From Hyphomicrobiales bacterium (GTDB lineage Bacteria; Pseudomonadota; Alphaproteobacteria; Rhizobiales; Rhizobiaceae), in NCBI GenBank assembly GCA_900466475.1, contig UBMI01000009.1, positions 1 to 64,000 of the forward strand: a DNA stretch of 64,000 nt, given 5' to 3'. The position numbers were made by a program, and so were the translations under genes. Below are positions 7,795 to 17,462 of the stretch, piece by piece; position 1 is the first letter of the stretch, and every line of letters starts with the position of its first letter. The notes under the pieces were generated by a model. The model ran no database searches. It was not told where the DNA came from and saw nothing but the letters and a program-made list of their open reading frames with translations.

Positions 7795-8970
7795 ATGGAT
7801 AGTAATTTCGCCTTCCTGCTGCCGGTCATGATGCTGATTTTCGGCTGCACCTTTCTGATCGTCGGCCGGTTCGGGTCGCGGGAAGCGAAGTTGTGGGGGC
7901 CGGGTTATCTTTTTGCGTCGGCAGCCTTCTCCGTTCCGCTTTTCGACAGTCTGCTGCAGGAGCGCGTTGCTTCCGCCATCGCCGATGCGTTGTTCCTTCT
8001 CGCGTTCGTCTTCTATTCCGGCGCCATGCTCGCCCGTTTCCAACGGCCTTCCTATCTTCAGCCGCGCCTTGCCTTTGCCGGTGTGACCTACGCGGGCATG
8101 CTCTATGCGGGGCTGGTGGCCGGCAATGTTCCAGCGGAGTTTCTGCTGAACGATCTCGCCTGTGCGGCGCTGCTCGGCTTTGCCGTCACCGTCAGCCTGC
8201 GGCACATGCGCCATACGGCCGACAAGCTGCTGCTTGTCGTCTCCAGCCTCGTCATTGCCGATACCATTATCCGCAATGTCATCTTCGTCTTCGTGGTACC
8301 ATCCTATGGCGGCCACGGAGATTTCATCTCTTCGCAATATGCTTTCGCCATGCAGGCGTCGACATCCATCCTGGCGCTGATGTTTGCGCTTTCGGCCCTT
8401 GCTGCAACGACGGTCGACACCATTGCGATGCACCGCGATATCGCCGAGCGCGATCCGATGACCGGCATGCTGAACCGGCGCGGCTTCGACCGCATGGTGG
8501 CGGAGCGCGGCCGGGCCGAAGGCTCCGTCATCATCTGCGACATCGACAATTTCAAATGGGTCAACGATACGCTCGGCCACGGACCGGGCGACGAGGTGAT
8601 CCGCGCCTTTGCTGAAATGCTACTGGCGCGGATGCCGGAGGGCGGTTTCGCGGCGCGGTTCGGCGGCGAGGAATTCGTGATCTTCCTGCCGGCAATGCCG
8701 CTGGCCGCAGGCGCCGATTTCGCCAACCGGGTGCGGCTTGCCTTTGCAGCTGTCGACCGCAAGGCGAGCGGCTTCGACGGCAAGATTACCGCCAGCTTCG
8801 GTGTCGCCGGCGCCGATGCCGCCGATCATTCCCTCTACGAGCAGATCGCTCGCGCCGACAAGGCGCTCTATGCGGCCAAGGAAGCCGGGCGCAACAAGGT
8901 GATGGTCGAAGGCGAGCCGCCGCGCGACATGTCCAGCCCGCGGGTGGTGTCGGTCAACAGGGGCTGCTGA
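7795..8970 (+). CDS. Membrane-bound diguanylate cyclase (GGDEF domain)
   Basis: This 391-residue protein has about six hydrophobic helices in residues 1-215, then a GGDEF domain from ERDPMTGMLNRRGF. The catalytic motif GGEEF lies in RFGGEEFVIFLP. The inhibitory site five residues ahead reads R-M-P-E rather than R-x-x-D, so product inhibition may be weak. The cyclase makes c-di-GMP, controlling motility and adhesion. There is no EAL domain. ATG 7795 (MDSNFAFLLP) with GCGAGG upstream is preferred over an ATG 18 codons earlier. Confidence 0.92.
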   Translation: MDSNFAFLLPVMMLIFGCTFLIVGRFGSREAKLWGPGYLFASAAFSVPLFDSLLQERVASAIADALFLLAFVFYSGAMLARFQRPSYLQPRLAFAGVTYAGMLYAGLVAGNVPAEFLLNDLACAALLGFAVTVSLRHMRHTADKLLLVVSSLVIADTIIRNVIFVFVVPSYGGHGDFISSQYAFAMQASTSILALMFALSALAATTVDTIAMHRDIAERDPMTGMLNRRGFDRMVAERGRAEGSVIICDIDNFKWVNDTLGHGPGDEVIRAFAEMLLARMPEGGFAARFGGEEFVIFLPAMPLAAGADFANRVRLAFAAVDRKASGFDGKITASFGVAGADAADHSLYEQIARADKALYAAKEAGRNKVMVEGEPPRDMSSPRVVSVNRGC

Positions 8971-9097
8971 GCGACTGTTCCAACGATTTCAATAGATTAC
9001 AAATCGTCCATGTCGGAAAATCGCCGTATTTCCTACACCTTGCCGTCGCAATTGGCTGAGACCCTGTCACGATCTGGTGATGAGGAGGTGAATGGTC

Positions 9098-10627
9098 ATG
9101 AGCCTGTCTTTTCCGACGATGGCAGCGATCCGGTTCGGTTACGGGCGACGACCGGGCGAGGCTCTGCCGCAGACGAAGGATGATCTGATCGGGCAGGTGA
9201 CGCGCGGCGCGAACAGCGTGCCGGGTTTTCCCGTCGGCGGTATCGAGGCGCGGCATACGCAGATCCTCGACCTCCAGGACAGGCTGAAACAGATCCGGCA
9301 GGCCGATGGCGACGATCTCGACCGGCGGCAGCAGCGGCGGCTTTTGCAGCGCCGCGCGCAGGTGCTTTTCCAGATGGATGCCAATGCGCGGTTGATGCAG
9401 GCGGTCCTTTCCCCCGATGGTTTCAACGAGCGGCTGGCCACGTTCTGGACCAATCATTTTTCCACCAGTGCCGCCAAGAGCCTGCCGATGCGGCTGATCG
9501 TGCCGCTCTACGAGGCAGAGGCGATCCGGCCCTATATGGGGGCCAGGTTTTCGACGCTGTTGCGCAGCGCCACCGAGCATCCTTCGATGCTGATCTATCT
9601 CGATCAGGCGCAGTCGCTGGGGCCGGAATCCAAGGGCGGCATGCGGCGCAACAAGGGGCTGAACGAAAATCTCGGCCGCGAACTTCTCGAACTGCACACG
9701 CTCGGTGCCGGCAGCGGCTATACGCAGGCCGACGTTCGCTCTGCAGCCATGGTGCTGACGGGGCTCACTGTCGACCAGCAGGCGATGGAGACGGCTTTCC
9801 GGCCGCAGATATCCGAGCCCGGCGAACATCAGGTGCTCGGTGTCAGCTATGGCGGTGTCAAGCGCTCGCGCAAGGATTACCTTGCCATGCTCGACGATCT
9901 CGCGGTCCATCCGAAGACGGCTGCGCATATCAGCCGCAAGCTCGCAGTGCATTTCATATCCGACCAGCCACCGGAGGAGATGATCCAGGCCATGAGCGAA
10001 GCATGGAAGAAGACGGATGGGGATCTGCCTGCCGTCTACCGCGCCATGCTCGACCATCCGGCCGCGTGGCGGGATGAGGGCGCCAAGGCGCGCCAGCCTT
10101 TCGATTACATCGTCACCGGCTTGCGGGCGCTGAACAGCGGTTCTGGCGCGGGCGATGTCGCGGCCTTCATGCAGGCCTATCAGCAGGACGATGATGACAA
10201 TGACGAGATGATGGCGATGCCGAAGAAGAATGCAGCGCCTGCTGCCGACGGGCAGGCGATGATGCAGGCGCCGCCGAGCCCCGAGGATGAGGCGCTCATC
10301 AAGCGACGCAAGGCCTTCCAGATGGCGCGTGCGCTCGGGCAGGGCGCTCTGCGCCGCATGGGCCAGCCGACATGGCTGCCGCCAAGCCCGGCCGGCTTCG
10401 AGGAGAGTTTTTCCGCCTGGATCACCGCGAGCCAGCTGTCCGAGCGTTTGTCCTGGGCGCGGCGCGCCAGTGCCCAGTTCGGCAAAGATGTCGATCCGCG
10501 CGACTTCCTGAAGGCAACACTTGCCGATGCCGCCCGCGACGAGACGATCCGCGTCGTCTCGCAGGCGCCGAACAGGGTGAGCGGACTGACGCTGGTTCTC
10601 GCGTCCCCCGAATTCAATCGTCGATAG
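9098..10627 (+). CDS. DUF1800 family protein
   Basis: This 509-residue protein is typical of DUF1800: the start AAIRFGYGRRPGE, the central LATFWTNHFSTS, then LNENLGRELLELHTLG, and C-terminal LASPEFNRR, which is the classical family ending. Residues 350-400 hold a low-complexity Asp/Met/Pro-rich linker. The second ATG (9098) is preferred because AGGAGGTG lies seven bases before it; the ATG at 9092 is too close. DUF1800 genes almost always pair with DUF1501, as here. The function is unknown, and a secreted or cell-envelope role is inferred from the partner. Confidence 0.9.
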   Translation: MSLSFPTMAAIRFGYGRRPGEALPQTKDDLIGQVTRGANSVPGFPVGGIEARHTQILDLQDRLKQIRQADGDDLDRRQQRRLLQRRAQVLFQMDANARLMQAVLSPDGFNERLATFWTNHFSTSAAKSLPMRLIVPLYEAEAIRPYMGARFSTLLRSATEHPSMLIYLDQAQSLGPESKGGMRRNKGLNENLGRELLELHTLGAGSGYTQADVRSAAMVLTGLTVDQQAMETAFRPQISEPGEHQVLGVSYGGVKRSRKDYLAMLDDLAVHPKTAAHISRKLAVHFISDQPPEEMIQAMSEAWKKTDGDLPAVYRAMLDHPAAWRDEGAKARQPFDYIVTGLRALNSGSGAGDVAAFMQAYQQDDDDNDEMMAMPKKNAAPAADGQAMMQAPPSPEDEALIKRRKAFQMARALGQGALRRMGQPTWLPPSPAGFEESFSAWITASQLSERLSWARRASAQFGKDVDPRDFLKATLADAARDETIRVVSQAPNRVSGLTLVLASPEFNRR

Positions 10628-10636
10628 GAGCCCGTC

Positions 10637-11809
10637 ATGACAGAGTTTATGCTTTCACGCCGTGGTTTTCTGACATCGGCTTGCTGCCTTGCCGCAGCCC
10701 CCATTTTTACACCGGTGACCTTCGCGGCGATGCCCGGCGACAAGCGCTTCGTGACGATCGTGTTGCGCGGGGCGATGGACGGGCTCGATCTGGTGCAGCC
10801 CTATGGCGATGCCGGCTTTGCGGCCCTGCGGCCAACGCTGTCGCTGACGCCGGACAAGGGGCTTCTCGATCTCGACGGTCATTTCGGGCTCAATCCGGCG
10901 GCGGCCGAGCTGATGCCGCTGTGGAAGAGCAAGGAGCTTGCCTTCGTGCATGCTGTTTCCACGCCCTATCGCGACCAGCGCAGCCATTTCGACGGGCAGG
11001 ACATGCTGGAATCCGGCGGCGAGCATGTGGCCGAGGAAAAGACCGGCTGGCTCAATCGGGCGCTTGCCGTGATACCGCGTTCGGATGCGCGCAAGGCGAT
11101 CGACGTCAATACCTCGACCGAGCTGATCCTGACCGGGCCGAACAATGTCGATGTCTGGGCCTCGGATTCCAATCTCGGGCCGGCCAGGGACGAAATGCAG
11201 TTCCTCATGCGGCTCTATGCCGGCGATCCGGCTTTCGCAAAAGCAATGGATGAAGCGATGCGTGCCAACAGCGCTTCCATGATGGCGGAACCGTCAGCCC
11301 AGCGCGGCGAGAAGATCACCGATGTGGCTGTTCTTGCCGGCAATATGCTGAAGGGCGACTACCGCATCGCCAGCTTCTCGATTACCGGCTGGGATACGCA
11401 TGTCGGCCAGCTTAACCAGTTCAAGCGGCCGGTGCAGGATCTGGCGCAGGCGATCACGACGCTGAAAGCCACGATGGGGCCGGATCTGTGGTCGAAGACG
11501 GTCGTGCTCGCCATGACCGAGTTCGGCCGCACGGTGCGTGAGAATGGTTCCGGCGGAACGGATCACGGTACGGGAGGCTGCGCGGTATTGGCGGGCGGGG
11601 CGATCGATGGTGGGCGCATACTCGGCAAGTGGCCGGGGCTTGGGGACGCTGCGCTGCTCGACGATCGCGACCTGATGCCGACGGCGGATGTGCGCGAGCT
11701 GGCGGCGGCGATGCTCTACCGACAGTTCGATGTGTCGGCTGACGATCTGACGGGGAAGATTTTTCCGGGGTTGAGTTTCGACAAGGGATCACAGTTCCTG
11801 CGGGTTTGA
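10637..11809 (+). CDS. DUF1501 family protein, Tat-exported
   Basis: This 390-residue protein has a twin-arginine signal (LSRRGFLTSACCLAAAP) and then the DUF1501 fold, related to alkaline phosphatases/sulfatases: VLRGAMDGLDLVQPYGD, RSHFDGQDMLESG, DTHVGQ and TEFGRTVRENGSGGTDHGTGG with the C-terminal metal-ligand-like His. It lies nine bases after DUF1800 with AGGAG ahead of its ATG, so the pair is an operon. Tat export suggests that it folds with a cofactor in the cytoplasm before translocation. The substrate is unknown. Confidence 0.92.
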   Translation: MTEFMLSRRGFLTSACCLAAAPIFTPVTFAAMPGDKRFVTIVLRGAMDGLDLVQPYGDAGFAALRPTLSLTPDKGLLDLDGHFGLNPAAAELMPLWKSKELAFVHAVSTPYRDQRSHFDGQDMLESGGEHVAEEKTGWLNRALAVIPRSDARKAIDVNTSTELILTGPNNVDVWASDSNLGPARDEMQFLMRLYAGDPAFAKAMDEAMRANSASMMAEPSAQRGEKITDVAVLAGNMLKGDYRIASFSITGWDTHVGQLNQFKRPVQDLAQAITTLKATMGPDLWSKTVVLAMTEFGRTVRENGSGGTDHGTGGCAVLAGGAIDGGRILGKWPGLGDAALLDDRDLMPTADVRELAAAMLYRQFDVSADDLTGKIFPGLSFDKGSQFLRV

Positions 11810-11869
11810 GGCGAGGATTTTCCCAGCCTCCAGCATTCCCATGCTTGTCGCAGGACGGGAAGAGAGACC

Positions 11870-12457
11870 TCAAATCAAATCATAAAGCCTGAAAATCCAG
11901 GTGATCTGATAGAGCAGGCCCGCACTTACGAATACAGCATGAAACCGCCGGTTCGCCGTCCAGGCCGCCACTATACACAGCGCGATGAACACCGCATTCC
12001 TCGCCGGATATTCCCAGCCGAGTGCTGCCAGATACGCCTTGCCCTTGAGCAGCGTATCCAGAAAATCCACCACATAGGTCACGGCCAGCATGCCGAAGAA
12101 CCAGCGCCGCCGCGAGATGAAATACTCCTCGTAGCCGCCGTAATCCTCGATCGTCGTCGGGAAGATCAGCACGCAGAGGAAGAAGAACAGGCAGCAGAAA
12201 CTGATGAGGAAGAGGTAGACGCCGAAGGAGATCACGGCGAGCGACTGCAGGCGATATTCCCACCACCAGAAATGGATGATGAAGAGGAACATCGAGGCGA
12301 CCCAGCCGAGATGCACCCAATAGACCCGGAATTTGCCGGGTGATTGCACGATGCCGCCGAGGCCGGTCAGCAGGCGGGCGAGCGAGAGGCCGATCACCAT
12401 CGACATCACTGTGCGGATGTAGACATAGACCTCCGGTGTCGCGGCCGCCTGCATCAT
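11870..12457 (-). CDS. Hypothetical multi-pass membrane protein
   Basis: This 195-residue protein has about six hydrophobic helices and a striking aromatic first half (FIIHFWWWEYRL, FCCLFFFLCVLIF). The start is ATGATG at 12457, with AGGAGTGAG immediately upstream. It follows the YciA gene with a single base between stop and start, so it is co-translated with a thioesterase. The family is not recognised. No catalytic motif is seen, and a membrane-sensing or transport role would be a guess. Confidence 0.78.
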   Translation of the reverse strand: MMQAAATPEVYVYIRTVMSMVIGLSLARLLTGLGGIVQSPGKFRVYWVHLGWVASMFLFIIHFWWWEYRLQSLAVISFGVYLFLISFCCLFFFLCVLIFPTTIEDYGGYEEYFISRRRWFFGMLAVTYVVDFLDTLLKGKAYLAALGWEYPARNAVFIALCIVAAWTANRRFHAVFVSAGLLYQITWIFRLYDLI

Positions 12458-12458
12458 C

Positions 12459-12842
12459 TCACTCCTGGGGAACGACCTTGGGTTTGCCGTCCTCGTCGAG
12501 CGCCACCATGATGAAGGTGCCGGCGGTGACCTTTTCCTGCTGGTTATAACGCGAGCGATGCGCCCAGGCTTCCACCCGCAGCGTGATGGAGGTGCGCCCG
12601 ACGCGCTCCACATGCGTATAGATGGAGAGCGTATCGCCGATCTTGACCGGAAGTTCGAAGGCCATTTCCTTGACCGCGGCCGTGACGACGCGGCCCCTTG
12701 CGCGCTCGGCGGCGCGGATGCCGCTTGCAAGGTCCATCTGCGCCATGACCCAGCCGCCGAAAATATCGCCGGCCGGATTGGCGTCTCCGGGCATGGCAAG
12801 CGTACGCAATGTAAGTTCGCCTGTCGGCTTGGCATCGGTCAT
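12459..12842 (-). CDS. yciA: Acyl-CoA thioesterase, YciA-like hotdog protein
   Basis: This 127-residue hotdog-fold protein has the YciA/BFIT signature: TLAMPGDANPAGDIFGGWVM (with the active-site Asp in GDIFGGW), then the central strand VVTAAVKEMAFELPVKIGD and RVEAWAH. YciA hydrolyses a broad range of acyl-CoA thioesters in the cytoplasm. The ATG at 12842 (MTDAKPTGELTLRTL) is chosen because residues upstream do not look coding. It is the first gene of a two-gene unit with the membrane protein downstream. Confidence 0.92.
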   Translation of the reverse strand: MTDAKPTGELTLRTLAMPGDANPAGDIFGGWVMAQMDLASGIRAAERARGRVVTAAVKEMAFELPVKIGDTLSIYTHVERVGRTSITLRVEAWAHRSRYNQQEKVTAGTFIMVALDEDGKPKVVPQE

Positions 12843-13074
12843 CAAGGGCTCCCATCTCGCCGGTGATTCATCTGGAATCACCCTAATGCAAAGGCCAAGT
12901 GGTGCGGAAGCCCGTAAAAACGCCGGATTCGACAATGCCCCCTAAAAAATGGTGGCTCGTCGCGGAAAAATCATGGCCATTGAAATAGCGTTTTGATTCA
13001 GATACTTGAGGCCTCAACGCCAGTCGCCCCCATTTGCCTCACGTAGCGTTATTTCATCAAAATCTAATCAAGTT

Positions 13075-13088
13075 TTACCGTCCGGTAA
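13075..13088. promoter_or_regulatory. Palindrome TTACCG-TC-CGGTAA upstream of the chemoreceptor gene
   Basis: The 299-base gap between yciA (start 12842) and the chemoreceptor (start 13142) is AT-rich and holds no gene. Its clearest element is this 6+6 bp inverted repeat, 53 bases before the ATG, well placed to be an operator or a leader hairpin. I cannot assign a promoter with confidence. Confidence 0.4.
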
Positions 13089-13141
13089 GCGGCTCATATC
13101 AGTATCTGCTGATTGTCACACATGAGAGCTGCCGGAACCCC

Positions 13142-14962
13142 ATGCGCAACATCAGGATTTCTACCCGCCTTTACGGCCTCGTCGCCTTCGCACTTGTCGT
13201 GCTTGCCGCGACGATGATCTTCTTCCTCAACTATTCCTATCGGCAGCTGGAAGCCGAGCGAAAAGCCGGCCTGGCACAGATGGATGCTACGGCGCTCGCC
13301 ATCTTCGACAAATATTACAAGCTGGAGCAAGCCGGCACGATGACCCGCGAGCAGGCGCAGGCGGCCGCCAAGGAAGTGATCGCTTCCATGCGCTATGGCG
13401 GCGGCACCGGCTATTTCTGGATCAACGACATGCATCCGACGATGGTGATGCATCCGGTCAAGCCCGAGCTCAATGGCACGGATCTGACGCAGAACAAGGA
13501 TCCGAACGGCAAATTCCTGTTCGTCGAATTCGTCAATACGGTGAAGGCAAGCGGGCAGGGCTTCGTGGATTACTACTGGCCGAAGCCGGGTGCCGATCAG
13601 CCGGTTCTCAAATATTCGCATGTGGCGGGCTTTCAGCCCTGGGGCTGGGTCGTCGGCACCGGCGTCTATGCGGACGATCTTGCAGCGCTCTATCGCCAGA
13701 ACGCCACCTGGACGGCGGTGGTCGGCCTTATCGGCGCCCTCGTTACCCTTGCCTTCGCCTATGCGATCGTGCGCAGCGTGACGGCCCCGGTCGCCCGCCT
13801 GAAAGAGGCGATGAACGCGATTGCCGATGAAAATGCGAGCGTCGACATCACGGATGCCGATCGTCGCGATGAGATCGGCCAGATGGCGAAATCGCTGATC
13901 GTGCTGCGCGACTCCGTTGCCGAGCGGGCCGAACTGCGCGTTCGCGAAGATGAGCGCCAGCGGGAGATCGAACGCGAGCGGCGCGGCAACGAGGCGAGCC
14001 TGCGTTCGTCCTCCGAGCGCCAGACGGCGGCGATGCGCGCACTCGGCGCCGGGCTGGAGCGGCTTGCGGCCGGCGACCTGACGGTTTCGATCGACGATAT
14101 CGGCCAGGATTATGCCAAGCTCCGTTCCGACTTCAACGCGGCAGTCGACGCACTGAACAGTGTCATCAACGCGATCGCGGAATCGAGCCACATCGTCAAT
14201 GACAGCGCCCGCGATATCAGCGACGCGACCAACAACCTCTCCAAGCGCACCGAGCAGCAGGCCGCGGCGCTGGAAGAAACGGCAGCGGCGCTCGACGAGA
14301 TCACCGCGACGGTCCGCACGGCTTCCGAGCGCGCCAACGAGGCACGCAGCATGGTGGCGGAAACGAAGACGAGCGCCGGCAAATCCGGTGAGATCGTCCG
14401 CAACGCCGTCTCGGCCATGAGCCGCATCGAGGATAGTTCGAGCCGCATCAACCAGATCATCGGCGTCATCGACGAGATCGCCTTCCAGACCAACCTCCTG
14501 GCGCTGAACGCCGGCGTGGAAGCAGCGCGTGCGGGCGAAGCTGGTCGCGGCTTTGCGGTCGTGGCGCAGGAAGTGCGCGAACTGGCGCAGCGCTCGGCCA
14601 ATGCGGCCAAGGAGATCAAGGCGCTGATCTCGAGCTCGGCAACCGAAGTCGAAGGCGGCGTGGCGCTGGTGCGCTCCACCGGTGACGCGCTGGTCGAGAT
14701 CGAGGCGCTGGTCAACCGGGTCAACGCCCATGTCGACTCGATTGCGACGGCCGCCCGCGAACAGGCGACCGGGTTGCAGGAGATCAACACATCGGTCAAC
14801 CACATGGACCAGATGACCCAGCAGAATGCCGCGATGGTCGAGGAGACCACGGCCGCCAGCCAGACGCTGGCGGAGGAAAGCCAGCAGCTGCGGTCGCTGT
14901 TGTCGAAGTTCCAGCTGCGCGGGCAGGCCGGGCAGGGTGCGCGGTACGGCCGGGCTGCCTGA
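13142..14962 (+). CDS. Methyl-accepting chemotaxis protein with periplasmic sCache_2 sensor
   Basis: This 606-residue receptor has TM1 at about residues 10-32, a periplasmic sCache_2 domain at 35-185 ([20 protein letters not shown] and [15 protein letters not shown] are family hallmarks), TM2 near 190-212, a HAMP region, and a signalling coiled coil whose hairpin tip reads [23 protein letters not shown]. sCache_2 receptors usually bind small carboxylates. The C-terminus (RYGRAA) lacks a CheR-binding pentapeptide. It stands alone between an upstream palindrome and a strong downstream terminator. Confidence 0.95.
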   Translation: MRNIRISTRLYGLVAFALVVLAATMIFFLNYSYRQLEAERKAGLAQMDATALAIFDKYYKLEQAGTMTREQAQAAAKEVIASMRYGGGTGYFWINDMHPTMVMHPVKPELNGTDLTQNKDPNGKFLFVEFVNTVKASGQGFVDYYWPKPGADQPVLKYSHVAGFQPWGWVVGTGVYADDLAALYRQNATWTAVVGLIGALVTLAFAYAIVRSVTAPVARLKEAMNAIADENASVDITDADRRDEIGQMAKSLIVLRDSVAERAELRVREDERQREIERERRGNEASLRSSSERQTAAMRALGAGLERLAAGDLTVSIDDIGQDYAKLRSDFNAAVDALNSVINAIAESSHIVNDSARDISDATNNLSKRTEQQAAALEETAAALDEITATVRTASERANEARSMVAETKTSAGKSGEIVRNAVSAMSRIEDSSSRINQIIGVIDEIAFQTNLLALNAGVEAARAGEAGRGFAVVAQEVRELAQRSANAAKEIKALISSSATEVEGGVALVRSTGDALVEIEALVNRVNAHVDSIATAAREQATGLQEINTSVNHMDQMTQQNAAMVEETTAASQTLAEESQQLRSLLSKFQLRGQAGQGARYGRAA

Positions 14963-14983
14963 TAGCGGGTGACGATCTGACGA

Positions 14984-15017
14984 GAAAGGGCCGCGGCATT
15001 GCGCGGCCCTTTCTTTT
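14984..15017 (+). terminator. Strong Rho-independent terminator
   Basis: A perfect 12-bp stem (GAAAGGGCCGCG with CGCGGCCCTTTC) has a 6-base loop and is followed by TTTT. It lies 22 bases after the chemoreceptor stop codon. Confidence 0.9.
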
Positions 15018-15043
15018 ATTCCAAGGCAGATCAAAGGAAGGCG

Positions 15044-15475
15044 TCAGCCAATACCGTGCTGTTTCAGGAGTGCCTGCTCGTCGCCCGAAACCCAGCCAAA
15101 GACTTTCGCTTCTCCATCCAGAACCTGCACGAGATAGTGGACATCGAAGTCGATTATCGTGTCCGGTTGGCTCCCACGGACACAAGTCGCCCTCCAGGCG
15201 ACATGCGCCACACAATGGCTCTCATCGATCGATGAGAGATGGACATGGCGAAGCATCATATCCTTGGTGCCAATGGCGCGATAACGCTCATACCCCTTCA
15301 CCATCATGCGCTTGAGCTCATCGTCGTTCTTGCCGCACATGACCCCGGAAGGCGAGGCGGCGATGACATCCGAGGCATAGAGGGAGGCGACCTCACCCAT
15401 ATCGGCTTTGCCCGCGAGCCCCTGGCGGAAGAGGTGTTCATATCGCTCGAACAGTTTCCTTACTGCTGCTTCCAT
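15044..15475 (-). CDS. NTF2/SnoaL-like domain protein
   Basis: This 143-residue single-domain protein shows the helix-helix-sheet pattern of the NTF2/SnoaL/DUF4440 fold: RKLFERYEHLFRQG and LYASDVIAASPSG at the N-terminus, then three long strands ending DFDVHYLVQVLDGEAKVFGWVSGDEQAL. Members include polyketide cyclases, ketosteroid isomerases and non-enzymatic ligand binders, so the function is open. There is no signal peptide. It converges with the chemoreceptor across the terminator at 14984-15017. Confidence 0.7.
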   Translation of the reverse strand: MEAAVRKLFERYEHLFRQGLAGKADMGEVASLYASDVIAASPSGVMCGKNDDELKRMMVKGYERYRAIGTKDMMLRHVHLSSIDESHCVAHVAWRATCVRGSQPDTIIDFDVHYLVQVLDGEAKVFGWVSGDEQALLKQHGIG

Positions 15476-15742
15476 AGGCTCGTTTCCTGATGGGCCGGGC
15501 TCATGATGCAGTAGCTATGGTGCTGGCCGGGAATACCAATAGGGCTCGAAGCAGGATTGGCATTTGCCGGGTCGGCCCGCCTTGGTGCAGGAGCACATGA
15601 TCCCACGGTGCGGAGATACCTCTCTAGCGAGTGCGAGCGCTCCGGATCAGCCAATCTCCACACGTAAAGCTTTCATTCACCGTTTTTAACTAAATTTGAA
15701 TCGAGGTTTTCAGATCACAGGCCGCATGCGGAAGCGATAAGT

Positions 15743-17101
15743 ATGGCGTTTCTTTCCCTTCTCCAGCGTACCGCCTTGCCACTCCTGCTTTCTGCGGCAT
15801 TGACGACCTGTTCGATCAGCGACGGGCTGGTGCCGCCCGAGAATGTCGATAGCAGCACGCGCGTCAGTTCCATCACGCCGCCGCGGGGCGGGGCCTTGCG
15901 CATGGCGCCGGTCCAGAGCCAGCAACCTTATCCCGCAGCCAGCGCGCCGGTCGGCAATACGCAGGGACAGATCGATTATCTCGATACGCCGAACCTCGCC
16001 GGCACGAGCCAACAGATGCGCGCCCCCGGACAGCAGTCGGCCCCGATGGCTGCGCCGCAACAGGGGCAGCGGCGCCTGCCCATGATCGATAGCGACGAGG
16101 CGCTCGCCCAGCAGGGCCAGCCGCAACAGGCACCGAATGGCAACTGGGGCGGCGTGAAGCCGCTCGCCATCCCCCAGGGTGGCGTCAACATGGATTCGGA
16201 ACTTGGTGCCGGGCAGGGCAATGAGCAGGTCGTCGGGCTGGCGCAGGACGAGCAGCAGCAGATTGCCGAGGGCAATGCCACCGAACCTGTCGTCGACGGT
16301 ATCGGCACCGATAACCCGACACAGCTCAACCAGGGTCGCCTGCCGCAGCCGGTTGCCGCCGCGCAGATGAGCCGCGCGCCGATGCGCGCTGCCGGCAATC
16401 GCGCCCAGACCTGGAGCGACGGCAGCCCGGTGCTGGCGCCGACGCGCGTGCCGGAAGAGGATGAGCCGGAAGAGGTCGCCATGCTGCGGCCGAACAATCC
16501 GATGATGAGCGAACCTGCCGCACCGATCGACCCCGGCGTCATGCCGGCCTCGGAGCTCTCCTGCCGGCGCGAATTGAAGCGCATGGGCGTGATCTTCGAT
16601 GACCGCCCGCCGATCTCCAACGGGCCGGCCTGCCAGGTGCCCTATCCTGTGTCCCTGAAGGGCCTTTCAGGCAATATCGGCGTCAAGCCGGCGGTAACCC
16701 TGAATTGCCAGGTGACGCTTGCCTTCGCCAAATGGGTGAAGAACGAACTCGCGCCTTCGGCCCGCTTTCGTTACTGGACCGGCATTCAGACGATCGTGCC
16801 GCTTGGCGGCTATTCCTGCCGGCGCATGAACAACAGCCGCCAGAGATACAATCCTATTTCCGAACATGCGAAGGGCAATGCCATCGATGTCGGCAAGTTC
16901 GTACTGAAGAACGGTCATGAGATCGACGTGCGCAAGAAGGGCCTGTTCTCCTTCCGCGAAGGGCGGCTTCTGAAAGCCGTGCGCACCGACAGCTGCAATT
17001 ACTTCACAACGGTGCTCGGCCCCGGCTACAATCCCGAACACTACAACCATTTCCACTTCGATCTCATGTCGCGCAGGGGCGGAAGAGCCGTCTGCAAGTA
17101 G
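15743..17101 (+). CDS. Secreted extensin-like family protein (M15-like C-terminal domain)
   Basis: This 452-residue protein has an N-terminal export signal (hydrophobic residues 8-23, then LTTC, a weak lipobox). A low-complexity Gln/Pro/Ala-rich linker occupies about residues 30-275. The C-terminal extensin-like domain starts at CRRELKRMGV. Its SEHAKGNAIDVG and HYNHFHFDL motifs correspond to zinc ligands of M15/VanY-type peptidases, so peptidoglycan or matrix modification is possible, although family activity is unproven. Four Cys in the domain probably form disulfides. GAAGCGATAAGT precedes the ATG. It is monocistronic. Confidence 0.88.
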   Translation: MAFLSLLQRTALPLLLSAALTTCSISDGLVPPENVDSSTRVSSITPPRGGALRMAPVQSQQPYPAASAPVGNTQGQIDYLDTPNLAGTSQQMRAPGQQSAPMAAPQQGQRRLPMIDSDEALAQQGQPQQAPNGNWGGVKPLAIPQGGVNMDSELGAGQGNEQVVGLAQDEQQQIAEGNATEPVVDGIGTDNPTQLNQGRLPQPVAAAQMSRAPMRAAGNRAQTWSDGSPVLAPTRVPEEDEPEEVAMLRPNNPMMSEPAAPIDPGVMPASELSCRRELKRMGVIFDDRPPISNGPACQVPYPVSLKGLSGNIGVKPAVTLNCQVTLAFAKWVKNELAPSARFRYWTGIQTIVPLGGYSCRRMNNSRQRYNPISEHAKGNAIDVGKFVLKNGHEIDVRKKGLFSFREGRLLKAVRTDSCNYFTTVLGPGYNPEHYNHFHFDLMSRRGGRAVCK

Positions 17102-17108
17102 GTTGATA

Positions 17109-17462
17109 TCACGGGAAGGTCTGCGTCACGTCGATCACGCCGACGATGGCAGCGTTGAAGCTGTCCATTTCCTCGGCGGGTATCCAGTATTCGAGATGTG
17201 CCCGACCGCCGGCTTCCTGTACCGCGTACCCGTCGAGATAGTCCTTTCGGACCTCGAATTTCGTAACGAATCCCGCGCCACTACGAGGCACGTTCCAGTC
17301 ACGGGCGATCCTGACGGCATAGTCCTGAGAAAGCACCGGATAGAAGATCGGCTGGTCGGGCAGGCGGGGCGGAAATCCGCGCATGCCGAGATCGCGGATG
17401 AGCGCTAGTTCCTCTGGACCGACCGGACGCCAGAGGGTGATTGTTTCGATGGCGTCGCTCAT
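17109..17462 (-). CDS. Crystallin J1/ADP-ribosylation-annotated small protein
   Basis: This 117-residue protein has the conserved layout TLWRPVGPEELALI, GFPPRLPDQPIFYPVL, YAVRIARDWNVP, GFVTKFEV and EYWIPAEEMDSFN. It matches a family that annotation pipelines call ADP-ribosylation/crystallin J1; the name does not prove ADP-ribosyl chemistry. Its start overlaps the stop of the upstream VWA gene by four bases (ATGA), so the two are translationally coupled. It is predicted cytoplasmic. Confidence 0.7.
   Translation of the reverse strand: MSDAIETITLWRPVGPEELALIRDLGMRGFPPRLPDQPIFYPVLSQDYAVRIARDWNVPRSGAGFVTKFEVRKDYLDGYAVQEAGGRAHLEYWIPAEEMDSFNAAIVGVIDVTQTFP

Noticed and set aside
12458..12835. Upstream extension of the membrane protein frame (11870-12835)
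   Set aside because: It overlaps yciA in another frame and reads Arg/Pro-rich; the real start at 12457 has AGGAG.
13094..15034. 646-codon open frame antisense to the chemoreceptor gene
   Set aside because: Its translation is Arg/His/Gly-rich with no domain pattern; long antisense frames are expected opposite high-GC genes.
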